The notes under the pieces are model-generated. The model ran no database searches. It worked only from the letters and a program-made list of their open reading frames with translations, and was not told the DNA's origin. Shown piece by piece: positions 16,635 to 18,936 of a DNA stretch of 18,936 nt. The stretch's first letter is position 1. Each line of letters starts with the position of its first letter. The position numbers and the translations under genes are program-made. Source of the DNA: Patescibacteria group bacterium UBA6489 (GTDB lineage Bacteria; Patescibacteriota; Gracilibacteria; BD1-5; UBA6164); contig DJMN01000064.1 in the NCBI GenBank assembly GCA_002435385.1, positions 1 to 18,936 on the forward strand, given 5' to 3'.

Positions 16635-17795
16635 ATGAAAAAAATATTAAGCTTAATATTTTTTATAATATTTACTTTTTCAAGTCTAACTTTTGCTAAT
16701 GCATGATTTTCTTGGAAAACATATACTAGTACAAACCTTTGACTTCAATTTGATTACCCAGAAGAGTACAATTGAACTCAGATTAAAATTAAAGAAAATA
16801 GTAATTCTGTAAGTATTTTAGTTTGAGATTATGAAATTGAAAAGTATACTGTATACGACCTTTCAAATTCATCAGTAGAAAAAGTTCTAAAATGAAGATT
16901 TTGAGATGCATGTGGTGACTATACTTTAGAACAAATGACTCATGCATGAGATAAAACCTATAAAGTTTTTCCAAAAACTTCAGGATGACTAGATTATGGT
17001 TCCGATGAATGTTATATATATGCAGCATTTTTCATAAAATATTCACCAGTACTAAATAAGATGATTATTAATAAATGATCTCAAGACTCAATAATTGAAA
17101 ACGAAGAAGGTTTTTCTGAGGATGAAGTTCTTCATAATTCTATTCACTTTATTGAAGACGGAGAATTAAACTCAGAAGATAAGGAAAGAATAGAAAAAAT
17201 ATTCCAATTTATTGTTGAAGAAGTAAATTCAAGATATAGCACAAATGATAAAAAAATAGCATTTTATTCGGCACTAGAAAAGAGAATCTTATATAAGAAA
17301 GAATCTATTAAATCTGACGAATATTTATTATTCGATTATTTATGAAATTTTGTATCTAACCAAAAACAAGAAGTTGCTACATCAGATTGGAAAACTTATA
17401 CTCATCCAGTATATTGATGGAAAGTAAAATATCCTAAAGATTGGACTTATACACAATTTTCTAAGACTGTATCATTTCATCCTTTAGATGTAGTTATTGA
17501 AAACAAAACAGATAACCTAATTATGATAAGGACTCAAGAAAATCCTCATTATTTTTCTCTCAGAGAATTCTTTTATCAATCAGGTCAGTATAACTATTAT
17601 GCTCATGCAAATAACATAGAAGATATTTCTATTTCTGGTATTAAAGCAGAAAAATTAAGCAATTTTGATGAGTACAGTTCTCTTACAGCTGTTCTTCTTT
17701 CTAAAAAATGATATGTTATTGATATGTCAGATGCTTGAGATAGATATCAAGAAAAAGGTGTATTTGAAGGTATTGTAAATAGCTTCGAGTTTTAA
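16635..17795 (+). CDS. Secreted two-domain PsbP-like paralog 3 (386 aa)
   Basis: Signal peptide with probable cleavage after ANA (23). The first domain (about 25-175) opens WKTYTSTNLGLQFDYPEEY and carries YTVYDLS (71-77), DACG (C93) and C126. The second cysteine pair of the sister proteins is absent (Ser152, TCA at 17088-17090, in place of the third Cys; the fourth position is lost). The helical module ends at LLFDYLGNF (about 240). Unlike its sisters it then has a second, cleaner PsbP/DUF1795-like domain at about 252-386, opening WKTYTHPVYGWKVKYPKDW and ending GIVNSFEF, the usual close of such domains. Both domains share the W-K-T-Y-T...G...YP opening, which points to domain reuse. Probably envelope or surface located. 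Confidence 0.76.
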
Positions 17796-17811
17796 AAAAA
17801 ATGAACTAATT

Positions 17812-17842
17812 AAAAAGGACTAAAATTTTAGTCCTTTTTTGT
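17812..17842 (+). terminator. Intrinsic terminator of paralog 3 unit
   Basis: A perfect palindrome with 14-nt arms (17812-17825 and 17826-17839; core AAGGACTAAAA) is followed by T. The tip would open to a 4-nt loop. It is nearly the same as the terminator at 18885-18920. Confidence 0.82.
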
Positions 17843-17859
17843 ATAAAAAATATTGATTT

Positions 17860-17891
17860 CTTACATATTTCTTACATTTAATATGTATAAT
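17860..17891 (+). promoter_or_regulatory. CTTACA direct-repeat promoter D
   Basis: CTTACA at 17860-17865 and 17871-17876, 9-bp gap, TATAAT at 17886-17891. It predicts a start near 17898 and so a leader of about 180 nt before the ATG at 18077, much longer than at the other copies. Confidence 0.7.
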
Positions 17892-17968
17892 ACATTTACA
17901 TAAGTTAAAACACTAATTATTAATCTTGAATAGATATAAAAATTCAATGACTTTACTAATTAGAGGAT

Positions 17969-18035
17969 AAGCTATTTTGTAAATATAGAAAAATAAATCT
18001 TTTTGCTTATAAAGAATAATTTTATAAAATAGCTT
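17969..18035 (+). promoter_or_regulatory. Stem-loop in the long 5' leader of paralog 4
   Basis: AAGCTATTTTGTAAA (17969-17983) pairs along 15 positions with TTTATAAAATAGCTT (18021-18035); one pair is G-U in RNA. The loop is 37 nt. It lies between the promoter at 17860-17891 and the ATG at 18077. The rest of the 281-bp gap (17796-18076) holds only the terminator and promoter. It may be a cis-regulatory RNA element, a processing site, or the imprint of an excised or inserted sequence. No known riboswitch is recognised. Confidence 0.5.
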
Positions 18036-18076
18036 TTAACTTATTTACTAAGTAATTTATAATTTAATTTATTTTT

Positions 18077-18862
18077 ATGAAAAAAATATTAAGTCTAATG
18101 CTTTTTGTGGCATTTGTTTTTTCAAGTTTATGACTTGCTAATGCAAATGAATATTATAATACTTTTGAAAATTATTGATTTTCTTTTGATTACCCAAAAG
18201 TTAATTCACAAATAAATCTTGAGATAAAGGAAGAATGATGATATGTAAACATAATGTCTAGAGATAATGTGTTACAAGGATTTAAAATTGTTGATATATC
18301 TGATAAGGGAATTGAGAAGTTTCTAGATGAAAAGTTTTGAGGAAATAGAGGAGAATGCTGAAAATATGGTATGGAATTAGATATGTTTGATGAATCACTT
18401 TCATATAGAGTATGGCAGGAAAGGTCTGATGCGGAACCATGAACTTCAGAATATATGAACATAAAAAATTGTGATACAGGTTATGTTTACTTTGTAAAAT
18501 ACAGTCCAGTTTCAGAAAAGGTTATAGTTAGTAAATGATTTAAATGAGAAGATTGTGGAATCATAGACTCTAGTGGTAGATGTAACTTCGATGTTTTATT
18601 TAATTCAGTTGTATTTACAGAGAAAAAAGAGTTAAGTTCTGAAGATAAAACAAAGGTCCAAAATGTATTTGATTACATTATTAAATTTGTTAATAAAAAA
18701 GCAACAAATAATGCACAAAAACTTATGCTTCATACTATGATGGATAATCTTATAGGAAATAAGATGGAATTATTAACTTGAGATAAATTTTTATTGTTTC
18801 ACCATTTGTATACATTGAATCGTATAAAAATGATGGAATTATGAGGGTGAATGGATTATTAA
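18077..18862 (+). CDS. Secreted PsbP-like paralog 4 (261 aa)
   Basis: Signal peptide MKKILSLMLFVAFVFSSLG with likely cleavage after ANA (23). The mature start NEYYNTFENYGFSFDYP is the clearest PsbP-like opening of the single-domain copies. It keeps four cysteines: C94 (GECGKYG), C132, C160 (EDCG) and C169, with KYSPVSEKVIVS between the pairs as in paralog 1. The C-terminal helical module reads ELSSEDKTKVQNVFDYI ... LLTGDKFLLFHHLYTL and ends with a short GGWMDY tail. It has its own promoter, an unusually long leader with a stem-loop, and its own terminator. Function is unknown; it is expected to be exported or envelope-associated. Confidence 0.76.
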
Positions 18863-18884
18863 TGCATTCTAGTTAATTCAGAAT

Positions 18885-18920
18885 CTTAAAAAGGACTAAA
18901 ATTTTTAGTCCTTTTTTAAG
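18885..18920 (+). terminator. Intrinsic terminator of paralog 4 unit
   Basis: CTTAAAAAGGACTAAAA (18885-18901) pairs with TTTTAGTCC and the T-rich run to AAG (18903-18920), one extra T apart from perfect. It has the same core as the terminator at 17812-17842. Confidence 0.8.
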
Positions 18921-18936
18921 GTTTCCCCAAAATTTT

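Larger units (their letters stand above)
14671..18920 (+). repeat. Tandem array of four promoter-gene-terminator modules
   Basis: Four successive units each hold a promoter with TATAAT, a leader, a secreted paralog starting MKKIL(S), and an intrinsic terminator of the form (A)n-GACT/AGTC-(T)n. Units start near 14671, 15661, 16561 and 17850. Two terminators have nearly the same palindrome. Conservation of promoters and terminators along with the genes shows that whole transcription units were duplicated in place. Confidence 0.75.

Noticed and set aside
102..18862. Mycoplasma-type code (UGA=Trp)
   Set aside because: TGA falls at invariant glycines of well-known motifs, and TGG is used at Trp positions.
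102..18862. Degraded genome full of nonsense pseudogenes
   Set aside because: Only TGA interrupts the frames, at positions needing Gly, while TAA and TAG interrupt just one gene; random decay would give all three.
14671..18920. Repeated CTTACA and GACT motifs as a CRISPR array or mobile-element ends
   Set aside because: The spacing is gene-sized and each motif sits at a promoter or terminator; there is no transposase, target duplication or regular short spacers.
1..18936. tRNA or rRNA genes in the gaps
   Set aside because: No gap shows GC-rich cloverleaf or rRNA-like sequence; all gaps are short and AT-rich.

Overview
This AT-rich window reads coherently only if UGA is a sense codon for glycine (NCBI translation table 25). 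Under the standard code almost every gene is broken by in-frame TGA. With TGA read as Gly, 20 intact genes, one gene interrupted by TAA, and a 29-codon remnant appear, all on the + strand and all ending in TAA or TAG. TGA sits at invariant glycines of five unrelated families: SAM motif I of a methyltransferase, TGxxxGIG of an SDR, the HGH motif of QueD, RxxGxA of a GNAT and KAGAFG of Maf. Table 25 is established for Candidatus Absconditabacteria (SR1) and Gracilibacteria (BD1-5/GN02), small host-dependent CPR bacteria; I cannot tell which of the two this is. No start codon has a Shine-Dalgarno sequence within about 20 nt.

Layout. 102-1120: an HD-domain hydrolase and a tiny membrane protein. 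1195-1644: a 6-pyruvoyl-tetrahydropterin/6-carboxytetrahydropterin synthase (QueD family). 1747-5932: a repeat protein of unknown function, a divergent LpxC-like deacetylase that keeps its zinc ligands, and a glycine-rich probable beta-solenoid protein, closed by a terminator. 6081-11418: a CruF-type carotenoid hydratase, an O-methyltransferase broken by TAA, an AEC-family permease, a MATE exporter, an SDR lacking catalytic residues and a DUF4177-like protein, closed by a terminator. 11532-14023: a tightly spaced cluster of GNAT acetyltransferase, cupin, leucine-carboxyl-methyltransferase-like enzyme and Maf pyrophosphatase.

14024-18936 is the most unusual part. It holds a membrane-anchored Cys-containing protein followed by four tandem paralogous secreted proteins with PsbP-like N-terminal domains and a helical C-terminal module. 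Each paralog has its own promoter and terminator. Four of the five promoters carry the same module, CTTACA-N5-CTTACA-N9-TATAAT: direct repeats with an 11-bp period in place of a -35 box. That is the architecture of PhoB/OmpR-type response-regulator promoters, so the block looks like a locally duplicated envelope regulon. It also contains a remnant of a lost copy, a paralog with a second PsbP-like domain and without one cysteine pair, and a 15-bp stem-loop in one long 5' leader.

No tRNA, rRNA, CRISPR array, IS element or replication origin was seen. The longest gene-free stretch is 17796-18076 (281 bp).
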